Source: an uncultured Bordetella sp.
Lineage (GTDB): Bacteria; Pseudomonadota; Gammaproteobacteria; Burkholderiales; Burkholderiaceae_B
DNA length: 8,966 nucleotides
NCBI GenBank assembly: GCA_937881145.1
Contig: CALGFL010000381.1
Span: forward strand, 1-8,966
Direction: 5' to 3'
The position numbers and the translations under genes were made by a program. Below, in pieces: positions 1-6,809 of the stretch (position 1 is its first letter; each line of letters opens with the position of its first letter). The notes under the pieces were generated by a model. It did not search any database and was not told the origin of the DNA. It worked only from the letters and a program-made list of their open reading frames with translations.

Positions 1-665
1 TGCATGCACCCCTTGGGCGCGCCGGTCGTGCCGCTGGTGAAGGCGATCAGGCACACGTCGTCGCCCGCCGTGTCGCAGGCCGCGTAGTCGTCGGGCTTGC
101 CCGCCGCCAGGGCGTCGATCGCATCGGGCGCGGCGTCGTTGAACAGCACCACTTTTTCCAGATCCGGGCAGTAGTGCTCGTTCCCGGGATCCTTGCAGGC
201 CAGGGCTTCGTCCTTCAGGCGCGCGTCGCACAGCACCGTGTGAATCTCGGCCTTGGATATCGCCTGCTTGAGTTCCTTGGCGCGCAGGAGCGGCATGGTG
301 GGCACGGTGACCAGGCCCGCCTTGATCGCGGCCAGCCAGGTCGCGGCCATCATGACGTTGTTCGGGCCGCGCAGCAGTACGCGGTTGCCCGGCTGAAGCT
401 TCAGGTCGTCGGTCAGCACGTGCGCGATGCGGTTGGTCAAGCGGCGCAGCGCGTCGTAGGTCATCGACGCGGGCTTGCCGTCCTGGCGCCAACGCAGCGC
501 AATGCGTTCGCCCATGCCGCGCGCCGCGACGGCGTCGACCAGTTCGACCGCACAGTTAAAGCGCGCGGGATAGCGCGTGTCCGGGCTGTCGAGAATCTCG
601 GGCCATTCGTCGGGCGGCGGCAGGTGATCGCGGGCAAACGTATCGACGTGTGCGGATTTTTCCAT
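1..665 (-). CDS. abmG: 2-aminobenzoate-CoA ligase (aryl-CoA synthetase), N-terminal part only
   Basis: This is the N-terminal 221 residues of an acyl-adenylate-forming enzyme; the C-terminal part lies beyond the left edge. It should activate an aromatic acid with ATP and CoA to the acyl-CoA, the first step of the pathway encoded by the operon. The phosphate-binding loop of the AMP-binding superfamily is visible as TSGTTGAPKG at residues 210-219, right at the edge. The N-terminus (MEKSAHVDTFARDHLPPPDEW) resembles the 2-aminobenzoate/benzoate-CoA ligase family as I remember it. The ATG at 665 is supported by a strong Shine-Dalgarno (GGAGGAG, nine bases upstream). The gene is last of the visible operon, 56 bases after the acyl-CoA dehydrogenase stop; that gap holds only a short GC stem (693-708). 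Family assignment is firm. The choice of 2-aminobenzoate over benzoate or salicylate rests mainly on the fused hydroxylase in the same operon. The symbol abmG follows the Azoarcus naming. Confidence 0.5.
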   Translation of the reverse strand, partial: MEKSAHVDTFARDHLPPPDEWPEILDSPDTRYPARFNCAVELVDAVAARGMGERIALRWRQDGKPASMTYDALRRLTNRIAHVLTDDLKLQPGNRVLLRGPNNVMMAATWLAAIKAGLVTVPTMPLLRAKELKQAISKAEIHTVLCDARLKDEALACKDPGNEHYCPDLEKVVLFNDAAPDAIDALAAGKPDDYAACDTAGDDVCLIAFTSGTTGAPKGCM

Positions 666-674
666 GACGGTGTT

Positions 675-681
675 CTCCTCC
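675..681 (-). promoter_or_regulatory. Ribosome binding site of the aryl-CoA ligase
   Basis: GGAGGAG on the minus strand, nine bases before the ATG at 665. It fixes the start codon and suggests independent, strong translation initiation for the last visible gene of the operon. Confidence 0.5.
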
Positions 682-721
682 TTCAGGTAACCGCGGCTCT
701 GCGGCCGCTGGACTTGAGCAA

Positions 722-1891
722 TCAGGTTTTGAGCAGTTCGCGCGCGATGATGAGCTTCTGCACTTCGGTCGCGCCTTCATAGATGCGCAGCGCGCGGATC
801 TCGCGGTAGAGCTTCTCGACGGCCACGCCCGACACCACGCCCTGGCCGCCGAACATCTGCAGCGCGCGGTCGATCACCGTCTGCGCCGATTCGGTGGCCG
901 TCATCTTGGCCATGGCCGCTTCGCGCGTGGTGCGCGTGCCCTGCACGTCGCGCTGCCAGGCGGCGCGGTAGGTCAGCAGCGCCGACGCATCGATGGCCGT
1001 GTCCATGTCGCCCAACGCGGCCTGCGTCAATTGCAGGTCGGCCAGGGTCTGGCCGAACATGGGGCGGCTGCGGGCCCGGTTCAGGCCTTCGTCGAGCGCG
1101 CGGCGCGCAAAGCCCAGCGCGGCGGCGGCCACCGAGGCGCGGAAGATGTCCAGCGTCATCATGGCCAGCTTGAAGCCCTGGCCGGGTTCGCCCAGGCGCT
1201 GGCCGACGGGAACGCGGCAGTTGTCAAAGCGCAGGCGGCCCAGCGGGTGCGGCGCGATCAGGTCGAAACGCTCGGCCACGGTAAAGCCGGGGGTGCCGGC
1301 GTCCACCACGAAAGCGCTGATGCCGCGCGCGCCGGGTGCTTCGCCGGTGCGCGCGAACACGCAATAGAAGTCGGCGATGCCGGCATTGGAGATCCAGGTC
1401 TTCTCGCCGTCGAGCACATAGTGGTCGCCTTCGAGCTTCGCGGCGCACGACATGGCGGCCACGTCCGAGCCGGCATCGGGCTCGGACAAGGCGAAGGCGG
1501 CGATGGCCTCGCCGCGCGCCACGCGCGGCAGGTAGCGCAGGCGCAGTTCGTCGGCCCCCATGAGCGAGATCGCACCGCTGCCCAGGCCCTGCATGGCGAA
1601 AGCGAAGTCGGCCAGGCCTTCGAAGCGCGCCAGCGTTTCGCGCAGGATGCAGACCGAGCGCGAATCCACCTGCGGCAGCTGCCCGCCCCAGGCGCCGTTC
1701 GGGCCGGCAGGCACGGCGTAGCGCAGCCAGCCGGCCGCGCCCAGGGCGCGCACCAGCTGCTTGCAGGCGGTATCGGCGTCGTGGTGGTCTGCATGCGCCA
1801 GGTTCTTCTCGCACCAGGCGTCCAGATCGTGCGCCAGCTTGCGGTGCGCATCGTCGAAGAAGGGCCAGGCCAGCCAGCTTGCGTCGCGCAT
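722..1891 (-). CDS. acyl-CoA dehydrogenase of the aromatic acyl-CoA pathway
   Basis: A 389-aa FAD-dependent acyl-CoA dehydrogenase of normal length. The family signature [10 protein letters not shown] is at residues 134-143, followed by the substrate/FAD region [13 protein letters not shown] (162-174). The C-terminal block [10 protein letters not shown] (369-378) contains Glu372, which aligns with the catalytic base of short-chain acyl-CoA dehydrogenases; MFGGQGV (346-352) is the usual FAD-contacting segment. It should oxidise a saturated CoA thioester to the 2-enoyl-CoA with electrons passing to ETF. In this operon that is probably a ring-derived or ring-opened intermediate after dearomatisation. 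The reading frame stays open upstream to 2137, but the true start is the ATG at 1891, preceded by AAGGAGA with a five-base spacer. It starts one base after the stop of the upstream hydratase gene, so the two are translationally coupled. Exact substrate unknown. Confidence 0.5.
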   Translation of the reverse strand: MRDASWLAWPFFDDAHRKLAHDLDAWCEKNLAHADHHDADTACKQLVRALGAAGWLRYAVPAGPNGAWGGQLPQVDSRSVCILRETLARFEGLADFAFAMQGLGSGAISLMGADELRLRYLPRVARGEAIAAFALSEPDAGSDVAAMSCAAKLEGDHYVLDGEKTWISNAGIADFYCVFARTGEAPGARGISAFVVDAGTPGFTVAERFDLIAPHPLGRLRFDNCRVPVGQRLGEPGQGFKLAMMTLDIFRASVAAAALGFARRALDEGLNRARSRPMFGQTLADLQLTQAALGDMDTAIDASALLTYRAAWQRDVQGTRTTREAAMAKMTATESAQTVIDRALQMFGGQGVVSGVAVEKLYREIRALRIYEGATEVQKLIIARELLKT

Positions 1892-1892
1892 C

Positions 1893-2744
1893 TCAATCTC
1901 CTTCGAAGACGGGCTTTTGCTTGGCCACGAAGGCGTGGTAGGCCCGATGGAAGTCTTTGGTGGCCATGCAGAGGGCCTGCGCCTGGGCTTCGGCTTCGAT
2001 GGCCTCGTCCACGCCCATGTTCCATTCCTGGTGCAGCAGCTTCTTGGTGATGCCGTGCGCGAAGGTCGGGCCGGCGGCGATCTGCGCGGCCAGCTTGGCG
2101 GCGGCGGCGGCCAGGTCTTGCGATTCGTGCAGGGCATTGAAGAAGCCCCAGGCGCTGCCTTCTTCGGCGGACATGGCGCGGCCGGTGTAGAGAAGTTCGC
2201 TGGCGCGGCCCTGTCCGATCATGCGCGGCAGCAGCGTGCAGGCGCCCATGTCGGCGCCGGCCAGGCCGACGCGCGTGAAGAGAAAGGCGGTCTTGGCCGC
2301 GGGCGTGCCCAGGCGCATGTCGCTGGCCAGGGCCACCATGGCGCCGGCGCCGGCGCACACGCCGTCGACCGCGGCCACGATGGGCTGCGGGCAGGCGCGC
2401 ATGGCTTTGACGAGGTCGCCGGTCATGCGGGTGAAATCGAGCAGCTCGGGCATGCTCATCTTGGTGAGCGGGCCGATGATCTCGTGCACGTCGCCGCCGG
2501 AGCAGAAGTTGCCGCCGGCGCCGGTGACGACGACGACCTTGACGTCGGTGGCGTAGACCAGCGAACGGAAGAGATCGCGCAGTTCGGCGTAGGAGTCGAA
2601 GGTGAGCGGGTTTTTGCGGTCGGGGCGGTTCAGGGTGACAGTGGCGACCTTGTGATCGTCGGAGACCTGCCACAGGAAGTTGCGGGGCTGGTAGCCGGCC
2701 ATTGGGCGCCTGTGGTGCTTCATGGTGTGTTCTTGTTCGGTCAT
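1893..2744 (-). CDS. enoyl-CoA hydratase/isomerase (crotonase) family protein
   Basis: A 283-aa crotonase-fold protein. The first oxyanion-hole segment is NFCSGGD (79-85), and the second lies in [15 protein letters not shown] (128-142). By my alignment to rat crotonase, the catalytic Glu144 position is Met136 here and the Glu164 position is Arg158. Just after it comes a GADMGA segment (163-168), as in a subgroup found near aromatic-degradation genes. The protein therefore probably does not perform standard hydration with the classical glutamate pair. Hydration with other residues, or hydrolytic opening of the dearomatised ring as in BadI/MenB-like crotonases, is possible. The ATG at 2744 is chosen because GGAGG lies nine bases upstream; an in-frame ATG at 2723 has no such site. 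It follows the dehydrogenase of the SDR family after a 133-base gap and ends one base before the acyl-CoA dehydrogenase gene. Family certain, reaction uncertain. Confidence 0.5.
   Translation of the reverse strand: MTEQEHTMKHHRRPMAGYQPRNFLWQVSDDHKVATVTLNRPDRKNPLTFDSYAELRDLFRSLVYATDVKVVVVTGAGGNFCSGGDVHEIIGPLTKMSMPELLDFTRMTGDLVKAMRACPQPIVAAVDGVCAGAGAMVALASDMRLGTPAAKTAFLFTRVGLAGADMGACTLLPRMIGQGRASELLYTGRAMSAEEGSAWGFFNALHESQDLAAAAAKLAAQIAAGPTFAHGITKKLLHQEWNMGVDEAIEAEAQAQALCMATKDFHRAYHAFVAKQKPVFEGD
1897..1903 (-). promoter_or_regulatory. Ribosome binding site of the acyl-CoA dehydrogenase, inside the preceding gene
   Basis: AAGGAGA formed by the last sense codons of the hydratase gene, five bases before the ATG at 1891. 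It decides the start of the acyl-CoA dehydrogenase and implies coupled translation. Confidence 0.5.
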
Positions 2745-2753
2745 TTCGTGCGG

Positions 2754-2758
2754 CCTCC
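2754..2758 (-). promoter_or_regulatory. Ribosome binding site of the hydratase-family gene
   Basis: GGAGG, nine bases before the ATG at 2744. It supports that start over the internal ATG at 2723. Confidence 0.5.
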
Positions 2759-2775
2759 TATTGCGTTCTTAAGGC

Positions 2776-2849
2776 GCCGAGGCTGCCCTGCGCTCTTCCG
2801 ACGCTCGCCCCGACGGGGCTGCGCTTCGGATTGCTCCGGGGTCCTCGGC
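2776..2849. repeat. Nested inverted-repeat element between operon genes
   Basis: Outer arms GCCGAGG (2776-2782) and CCTCGGC (2843-2849) are perfect complements. Nested inside is GCCCC-GAC-GGGGC (2807-2819), flanked by a further CCGA/TCGG pair (2798-2801 and 2826-2829) with imperfect pairing between. The transcript of the operon could fold the whole 74 bases into one long interrupted hairpin. There is no T-run after it in the direction of transcription, so it does not look like an intrinsic terminator. It resembles the dispersed extragenic palindromes of bacterial chromosomes; that this is a multi-copy element is a guess that needs a genome search. Possible roles are processing or stabilising of the upstream mRNA. 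Confidence 0.5.
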
Positions 2850-2877
2850 TCACAATGATTTCATGCGATGGCTTGTC

Positions 2878-3672
2878 TCAACCTGTCATCACTTCGCCGC
2901 CATCTATGGAGATGGCTTGGCCGTTGACGGATGCTGCGCCGGGAAGCGCCAGCCATGCAACGGCGTCGGCGACTTCGTCCGGCTGCACCAGCCTGCCTTG
3001 CGGGTTGCGTTCGGCCAGCCTGGCGCGGGCCTGGTCTTCGCTCATGCCGGTCTTTTGCACAATGTTGGCGACCGCGTCGCGCACGATGTCAGTCTCGGTG
3101 TAGCCGGGGCACACGGCATTGACGGTGATGCCTTTCCTGGCGACTTCGAGGGCGACCGAGCGGGTGAGGCCGATGACGCCGTGCTTGGCGGCGGCGTAGG
3201 CGCTGACATAGGCATAGCCGATCAGGCCCGCGGTGCTGGCGACGTTGATGATGCGCCCCCAGCCCGCGGCCAGCATGCCGGGCAGGGCCGCCTGCATGCA
3301 GTGGAAGGTGCCGTCCAGGTTCACGGCCATCATGTCGCGCCAGAGCTTGGCGTCGGTGCGCGCGAAGGGCTGACTGCTGGCCTGGCCGGCGTTGTTGACC
3401 AGGATGTGGATCGGGCCGAGTTGCCGCGCGGCTTGCTCGAAGGCAGTCTGCACCGAGGCCATGTCGGCGATGTCGGCGGACACGAAGCCCACCCGGCCGG
3501 GAGCGTTCAGTCCGGCCGCGGCGGCCTGCAGGGATTCGCGGCCCCGGCCCAGCAGCGTGACTTGCGCGCCGCGCGCCAGCAGGGCCTTGGCGCAGGCCAG
3601 GCCTATGCCGCGCGCGCCGCCGGTCACCAGCGCGTGGCGACCGGCCAGGGCTTGATCCAGGGGCGCGTTCAT
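2878..3672 (-). CDS. short-chain dehydrogenase/reductase (SDR), probable 3-hydroxyacyl-CoA dehydrogenase
   Basis: A classical SDR of 264 aa, the normal size. The cofactor loop TGGARGIG is at residues 17-24, NNAG at 93-96, and the catalytic set Ser146, Tyr159 and Lys163 in the YAAAK motif. PG at 189-190 and the DGG near the C-terminus are also typical. Residues after the second strand (LLGRGRE, 40-46) are basic with no acidic residue, which usually favours NADP(H) over NAD(H). In the operon it most likely oxidises or reduces a ring alcohol/ketone or a 3-hydroxyacyl-CoA formed after dearomatisation. The ATG at 3672 overlaps the stop of the upstream flavoprotein gene as ATGA, so it is translationally coupled and no separate ribosome site is needed. 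The frame stays open further upstream, but that stretch is antisense-like shadow of the flavoprotein gene. Substrate not determinable from sequence. Confidence 0.5.
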   Translation of the reverse strand: MNAPLDQALAGRHALVTGGARGIGLACAKALLARGAQVTLLGRGRESLQAAAAGLNAPGRVGFVSADIADMASVQTAFEQAARQLGPIHILVNNAGQASSQPFARTDAKLWRDMMAVNLDGTFHCMQAALPGMLAAGWGRIINVASTAGLIGYAYVSAYAAAKHGVIGLTRSVALEVARKGITVNAVCPGYTETDIVRDAVANIVQKTGMSEDQARARLAERNPQGRLVQPDEVADAVAWLALPGAASVNGQAISIDGGEVMTG

Positions 3673-6047
3673 TTGATGTCCAGCTTGGCGTAGGCCGCGG
3701 CGCGCTCGAAGTTGGTCTCGAGCTGGCGCTTGCCGGCGAAGTACTGCTTGGGCCAGGCCACGTCGGTGTAGCCCACGCGCGCGCTTTCGCGCAAGGTCCA
3801 GGAAGCGTCGGACAGGTGCGGACGGGCCAGAGCGCAGAGATCGGCGCGGCCCGAGGCGATGATGCCGTTGACGTGGTCGGCTTCGAAGATGGCGCCCACG
3901 GCGATGGTGGGAATGCCGGCTTCGTTGCGCACGCGGTCGGCGAAGGGGGTCTGGAACATGCGGCCGTACACGGGTTTTTCGTCGCGGCTCACCTGGCCCG
4001 AAGAGCAGTCGATCATGTCGGCGCCGGCGGCCTTGAAGGCGCGGGCGATTTCGACCGCGTCGTCCGGCGTGATGCCGCCCTCGACCCAATCGTGCGCCGA
4101 GATGCGCACCGACATGGGCAAGTGTTCGGGCCAGACGGCGCGCACGGCATGGAAGACTTCCAGCGGAAAGCGCAGGCGGTTTTCCAGGCTGCCGCCGTAT
4201 TCGTCGGTGCGCTGGTTGGTGAGCGGCGAGATGAAGGACGAGAGCAGGTAACCGTGGGCGCAGTGCAGTTCGAGCCAGTCGAAACCCGCGGCGGCGACGC
4301 GCCGGGCGGCGGCGACGAAGTCGCCGCGGATGCGTTCCATGTCGGCGCGCGTGGCGGCGCGCGGCACCTGCGACACGCCTTCGATATACGGCAGGGCCGA
4401 TGCCGCGATCAGCGGCCAGTTGTCCGCGGGCAGGGGCTGGTCGATGCCGTCCCAGGCCAGGCGCGTGGAGCCTTTGCGGCCGGCGTGGCCAAGCTGCATG
4501 CCGATGCGTGCGTTGCTGTTGCCATGCACGAAGTCGACGATGCGCCTGAAAGCGGCGCCCTGCGCGTCATTCCACATGCCCGGGCAGCCCGGGGTGATGC
4601 GCGCATCGGGCGAGACGCAGGTCATTTCGACCATGACCAGGCCCGCGCCGCCCATGGCGCGGCTGCCCAGGTGCACCAGGTGAAAGTCGCCCGGCACCCC
4701 GTTCACGCACGAATACATGGCCATGGGCGACATGACGATGCGGTTGGCCAGCGTGACGCTGCGCGCCTTGAAGGGCGTGAGCATGGGCAGGGGCGGCCGC
4801 TTGCCATCGGGCGCGGCGCTGGGGCCTTGCTTGCCTTGCGCGGCGTTTCCGCCGGCCCGCGAGGCGATCCAGTCTTCATAGCCTTCCAGCCAGGCCGCGT
4901 CGCGCAGGCGCAGGTTTTCGTGCGAGATGCGCTGCGAGCGCGTCAGAAGCGAATAGGCGAACTGTTCGGGTTCGAGGCTGGCGTAGCGCGCCACGCTCTC
5001 GAACCATTCGGTGGAATTGCGCGCGGCGTTCTGGATCTTGAGCACTTCGACGCTGCGCGCGTCTTCGTAATGCTTCAGGCCCGCTTCCAGGCTGGAGGCA
5101 TCTTCGAGGCAGCGGGCCAGTTCGATGGCATCTTCCAGCGCCAGCTTGGTGCCCGAACCGATGGAGAAGTGCGCGGTATGGGCGGCGTCGCCCATCAGCA
5201 CCACCGGCACCTTGCGTTTGCCGCGCGGGGTAATCAGTTCGTTCCACCGGACCCAGCCGTTGCAGATCACGCGCGGGAAGCGGATCCAGATGGCCGAGCC
5301 GCGCAGGTGCGTGGCGTTGCTGATGAGCTTGTGGCCGTCGAGCCAGGGCGCGAACAATTTTTCGCAGTAGGCGATGCCCTCTTCCTGGCTCATGCTTTCG
5401 AGGCCGGCGGCCTGCCAGGTTTCATCCAGCGTTTCGACGATGAAAGTCGACATGCCGTCTTCGAAGCGATAGGCGTGCGCCTGGAACCAGCCATGCGCGG
5501 TTTCGACGAAAGCGAAGGTGAAGGCATCGAACACCTTGGTGGTGCCCAGCCACACGAAACGGCAGCGGCGCGTGTCGATGTCGGGCTTGAAGGTGTCGGC
5601 GTAGCGTTTGCGCACCAGGCTGTTCAGGCCGTCCGAGGCGATGACCAGATCGGCGTCGTAGTCGATTGCGGCCTTCTGATCGTCTTCGACGTAGGTCTCG
5701 AACACCAGCTTGACGCCCACTTCTTCGCAGCGCGCCTGCAGGATGTTGAGCATGTGCTTGCGGCCGATGCCGATGAAGCCGTGCCCGCCGCTGCGGAGGG
5801 TGCGGCCCTTGTAGTGGATGTCGATGTCGTCCCAGTGACTGAAGGCATCGACGATGGTCCCGGCCGAAACCGGATCGGCCTGGGCCAGGTTCTGCATGGT
5901 GGCGTCGGAAAACACCACGCCCCAGCCGAACGTGTCGTAGGGCCGGTTGCGCTCGATCACGGTGATCTCGTTGGCCGGATTCTGCAGCTTCATCAACAGG
6001 CCGAAGTACAGACCGGAGGGGCCTCCGCCCAGGCAGACGATCTTCAT
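3669..6047 (-). CDS. abmA: bifunctional 2-aminobenzoyl-CoA monooxygenase/reductase (or salicylyl-CoA 5-hydroxylase/oxidoreductase)
   Basis: A 792-aa natural fusion of two flavoenzymes. Residues 1 to about 395 form an aromatic-ring hydroxylase: GGGPSG (7-12) binds the FAD ADP moiety, DGLNS is at 139-143, and GDAAH (286-290) contacts the flavin ribityl chain. A low-complexity Gly/Ala/Pro linker (396-420) leads to an Old Yellow Enzyme-type barrel: QLGHAGRKG (518-526), [16 protein letters not shown] (593-608), and YGGSLENR (617-624). The OYE half lacks the cysteine-rich iron-sulfur region of 2,4-dienoyl-CoA reductases. Known relatives hydroxylate 2-aminobenzoyl-CoA at C5 with O2 and NAD(P)H and then reduce the product, leaving a non-aromatic 2-amino-5-oxocyclohexene-carboxyl-CoA; salicylyl-CoA enzymes share the layout. 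The start at 6047 is chosen because GGAGT lies seven bases upstream and the next residues are the Rossmann strand; an ATG at 6092 in frame has no ribosome site. It is first in the operon, behind the promoter at 6122-6150. Confidence 0.5.
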   Translation of the reverse strand: MKIVCLGGGPSGLYFGLLMKLQNPANEITVIERNRPYDTFGWGVVFSDATMQNLAQADPVSAGTIVDAFSHWDDIDIHYKGRTLRSGGHGFIGIGRKHMLNILQARCEEVGVKLVFETYVEDDQKAAIDYDADLVIASDGLNSLVRKRYADTFKPDIDTRRCRFVWLGTTKVFDAFTFAFVETAHGWFQAHAYRFEDGMSTFIVETLDETWQAAGLESMSQEEGIAYCEKLFAPWLDGHKLISNATHLRGSAIWIRFPRVICNGWVRWNELITPRGKRKVPVVLMGDAAHTAHFSIGSGTKLALEDAIELARCLEDASSLEAGLKHYEDARSVEVLKIQNAARNSTEWFESVARYASLEPEQFAYSLLTRSQRISHENLRLRDAAWLEGYEDWIASRAGGNAAQGKQGPSAAPDGKRPPLPMLTPFKARSVTLANRIVMSPMAMYSCVNGVPGDFHLVHLGSRAMGGAGLVMVEMTCVSPDARITPGCPGMWNDAQGAAFRRIVDFVHGNSNARIGMQLGHAGRKGSTRLAWDGIDQPLPADNWPLIAASALPYIEGVSQVPRAATRADMERIRGDFVAAARRVAAAGFDWLELHCAHGYLLSSFISPLTNQRTDEYGGSLENRLRFPLEVFHAVRAVWPEHLPMSVRISAHDWVEGGITPDDAVEIARAFKAAGADMIDCSSGQVSRDEKPVYGRMFQTPFADRVRNEAGIPTIAVGAIFEADHVNGIIASGRADLCALARPHLSDASWTLRESARVGYTDVAWPKQYFAGKRQLETNFERAAAYAKLDIK

Positions 6048-6054
6048 TGCACAC

Positions 6055-6059
6055 ACTCC
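6055..6059 (-). promoter_or_regulatory. Ribosome binding site of the fused monooxygenase/reductase
   Basis: GGAGT, seven bases before the ATG at 6047. It decides this start over the in-frame upstream ATG at 6092. Confidence 0.5.
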
Positions 6060-6107
6060 GTTGGGGATGCGCCGCTGAAGGCGGCCAGGCATCGGGTCCG
6101 GAAAAAT

Positions 6108-6125
6108 AGTTTAGGCTTCAAATAA
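6108..6125. promoter_or_regulatory. Candidate MarR operator, copy 1 (operon side)
   Basis: The 18 bases AGTTTAGGCTTCAAATAA match copy 2 at 14 of 18 positions (shared pattern AGTTTAGnnTTnAAnTAA). It covers the -10 and predicted start of the catabolic operon promoter. It has a weak dyad, TTTA-N4-TCAA. Assignment to the adjacent MarR protein is inferred from position and repetition. Confidence 0.5.
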
Positions 6126-6150
6126 TAAACGCCAAAACCCCGACTGGCAA
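6122..6150 (-). promoter_or_regulatory. sigma-70 promoter of the catabolic operon
   Basis: On the minus strand, TTGCCA (6145-6150) and TATTAT (6122-6127) each match the consensus hexamers at five of six positions and are separated by exactly 17 bases. Transcription would start near 6115, giving a leader of roughly 68 bases. The -10 and start site lie inside operator-like copy 1 (6108-6125), so a protein bound there would block RNA polymerase. Predicted by eye only. Confidence 0.5.
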
Positions 6151-6158
6151 TAGGTCCG

Positions 6159-6176
6159 GCCCTGCTGGCGCAGGGC
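6159..6176. repeat. Perfect 6-bp dyad midway between the two operator copies
   Basis: GCCCTG (6159-6164), a six-base spacer, and CAGGGC (6171-6176) are perfect inverted repeats. The dyad lies just upstream of the operon -35 and almost centrally between the two AGTTTAG elements, where an additional regulator could bind. It may also be chance in GC-rich DNA. Confidence 0.5.
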
Positions 6177-6179
6177 ACA

Positions 6180-6197
6180 AGTTTAGATTTAAAGTAA
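6180..6197. promoter_or_regulatory. Candidate MarR operator, copy 2 (regulator side)
   Basis: AGTTTAGATTTAAAGTAA, a direct repeat of copy 1 placed exactly 72 bases away, close to seven helical turns. It includes an exact dyad TTTA-GATT-TAAA (6182-6193). It ends 41 bases before the marR start codon and overlaps the only AT-rich stretch where a -10 for marR could lie (TAAAGT, 6190-6195), which would fit autoregulation. Confidence 0.5.
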
Positions 6198-6238
6198 CTG
6201 CCGAAAAACCCGGGATTTCTCCCCCAGCCCAAGCCCCC

Positions 6239-6727
6239 ATGACGACACCCTCCCCTGATCTGGAAAGCCGCGCCGCCCCCGACGACCACCACGCCCTGCG
6301 CCTGTGGCTGCGGTTGTTGACCTGCACCAATCTGATCGAGGGCGACATCCGCGGCCGCCTGCGCACCGAATTCGACACCACGCTGCCGCGCTTTGACCTG
6401 ATGGCCCAGCTGCAGCGCGTGCCCAAGGGCATGAAGATGGGCGATCTCTCGCGCCACATGATGGTGACCAACGGCAATATCACCAGCATCGCCGACCAGC
6501 TCGAAAAAGAAGGCTTGGTGGTGCGCACCAAGGTCGAATCCGACCGCCGCAGCTCGGTGCTCAAGCTCACTCCCCAGGGCCGCAAGATCTTCGCCCGCAT
6601 GGCCCGCGCCCACGAAGACTGGGTCAAGGACATGTTCGACGGTCTGCCCGAGGCCAGCCGCGGCGCGCTTTTCAAGGCGCTGGGCGAGCTCAAGCTGCAG
6701 GTGGTGGCGCACCGGGACAAAGCCTGA
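6239..6727 (+). CDS. MarR-family transcriptional regulator of the catabolic operon
   Basis: A 162-aa protein of typical MarR size. The winged helix-turn-helix spans about residues 50-112: KMGDLSRHMMVTNGNITSIADQLEKEG holds the recognition helix (66-92), and VESDRRSSVLKLT is the wing with the conserved Asp102-Arg103. Flanking helices (about 17-45 and 115-158) would form the dimer interface. It is transcribed divergently from the operon, 191 bases away, the usual arrangement for a local repressor of aromatic catabolism. The ligand is likely a pathway compound; related regulators often sense the aryl-CoA rather than the free acid, which is inference here. The ATG at 6239 has no recognisable Shine-Dalgarno, as the preceding 20 bases are C-rich, but no other start in frame fits the domain. 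Family certain, target very likely, ligand unknown. Confidence 0.5.
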   Translation: MTTPSPDLESRAAPDDHHALRLWLRLLTCTNLIEGDIRGRLRTEFDTTLPRFDLMAQLQRVPKGMKMGDLSRHMMVTNGNITSIADQLEKEGLVVRTKVESDRRSSVLKLTPQGRKIFARMARAHEDWVKDMFDGLPEASRGALFKALGELKLQVVAHRDKA

Positions 6728-6794
6728 GGCCTTCGACGCTGAAAGGTCCTGCCTGCGATCCGCCGCGCGGCGCCGATTTGCCTCATACAGCCCA

Positions 6795-6800
6795 TACAAT
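6795..6800 (+). promoter_or_regulatory. Possible -10 element for the membrane-protein gene
   Basis: TACAAT matches the -10 consensus at five of six positions and ends nine bases before the ATG at 6810. No acceptable -35 is seen at the usual distance. It lies in a small direct repeat (CATACA at 6784-6789 and 6793-6798). If used, transcription would start at or very near the start codon, giving a leaderless message. Weak evidence. Confidence 0.5.
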
Positions 6801-6809
6801 GTGGGCGCC

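Noticed and set aside
693..708. GCGGC-N6-GCCGC stem between the acyl-CoA dehydrogenase and ligase genes, considered as a terminator.
   Set aside because: The stem is only five pairs, no T-run follows, and the ligase downstream clearly belongs to the same pathway.
1258..2673. A 471-codon minus-strand frame overlapping both the hydratase and acyl-CoA dehydrogenase genes.
   Set aside because: Arg/Pro/Ala-rich out-of-frame reading of two well-supported genes, crossing their boundary without any motif.
1031..2858. Long plus-strand open frames antisense to the acyl-CoA dehydrogenase and hydratase genes (1031-2050 and 1761-2858).
   Set aside because: Shadow frames of GC-rich genes; no family resemblance, and the minus-strand genes have good ribosome sites and catalytic motifs.
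3816..6125. A 769-codon open frame on the plus strand, antisense to the fused monooxygenase/reductase gene.
   Set aside because: It is the complement of a GC-rich gene whose codon bias removes stops from that frame. The protein has no recognisable domain and the opposite strand carries clear flavoenzyme motifs.
6764..6773. Palindrome GCCGCGCGGC and two GGCGCC copies (6769-6774, 6804-6809) after marR, considered as a terminator or operator.
   Set aside because: Self-complementary GC runs of this size are expected by chance in such DNA, and there is no T-run.
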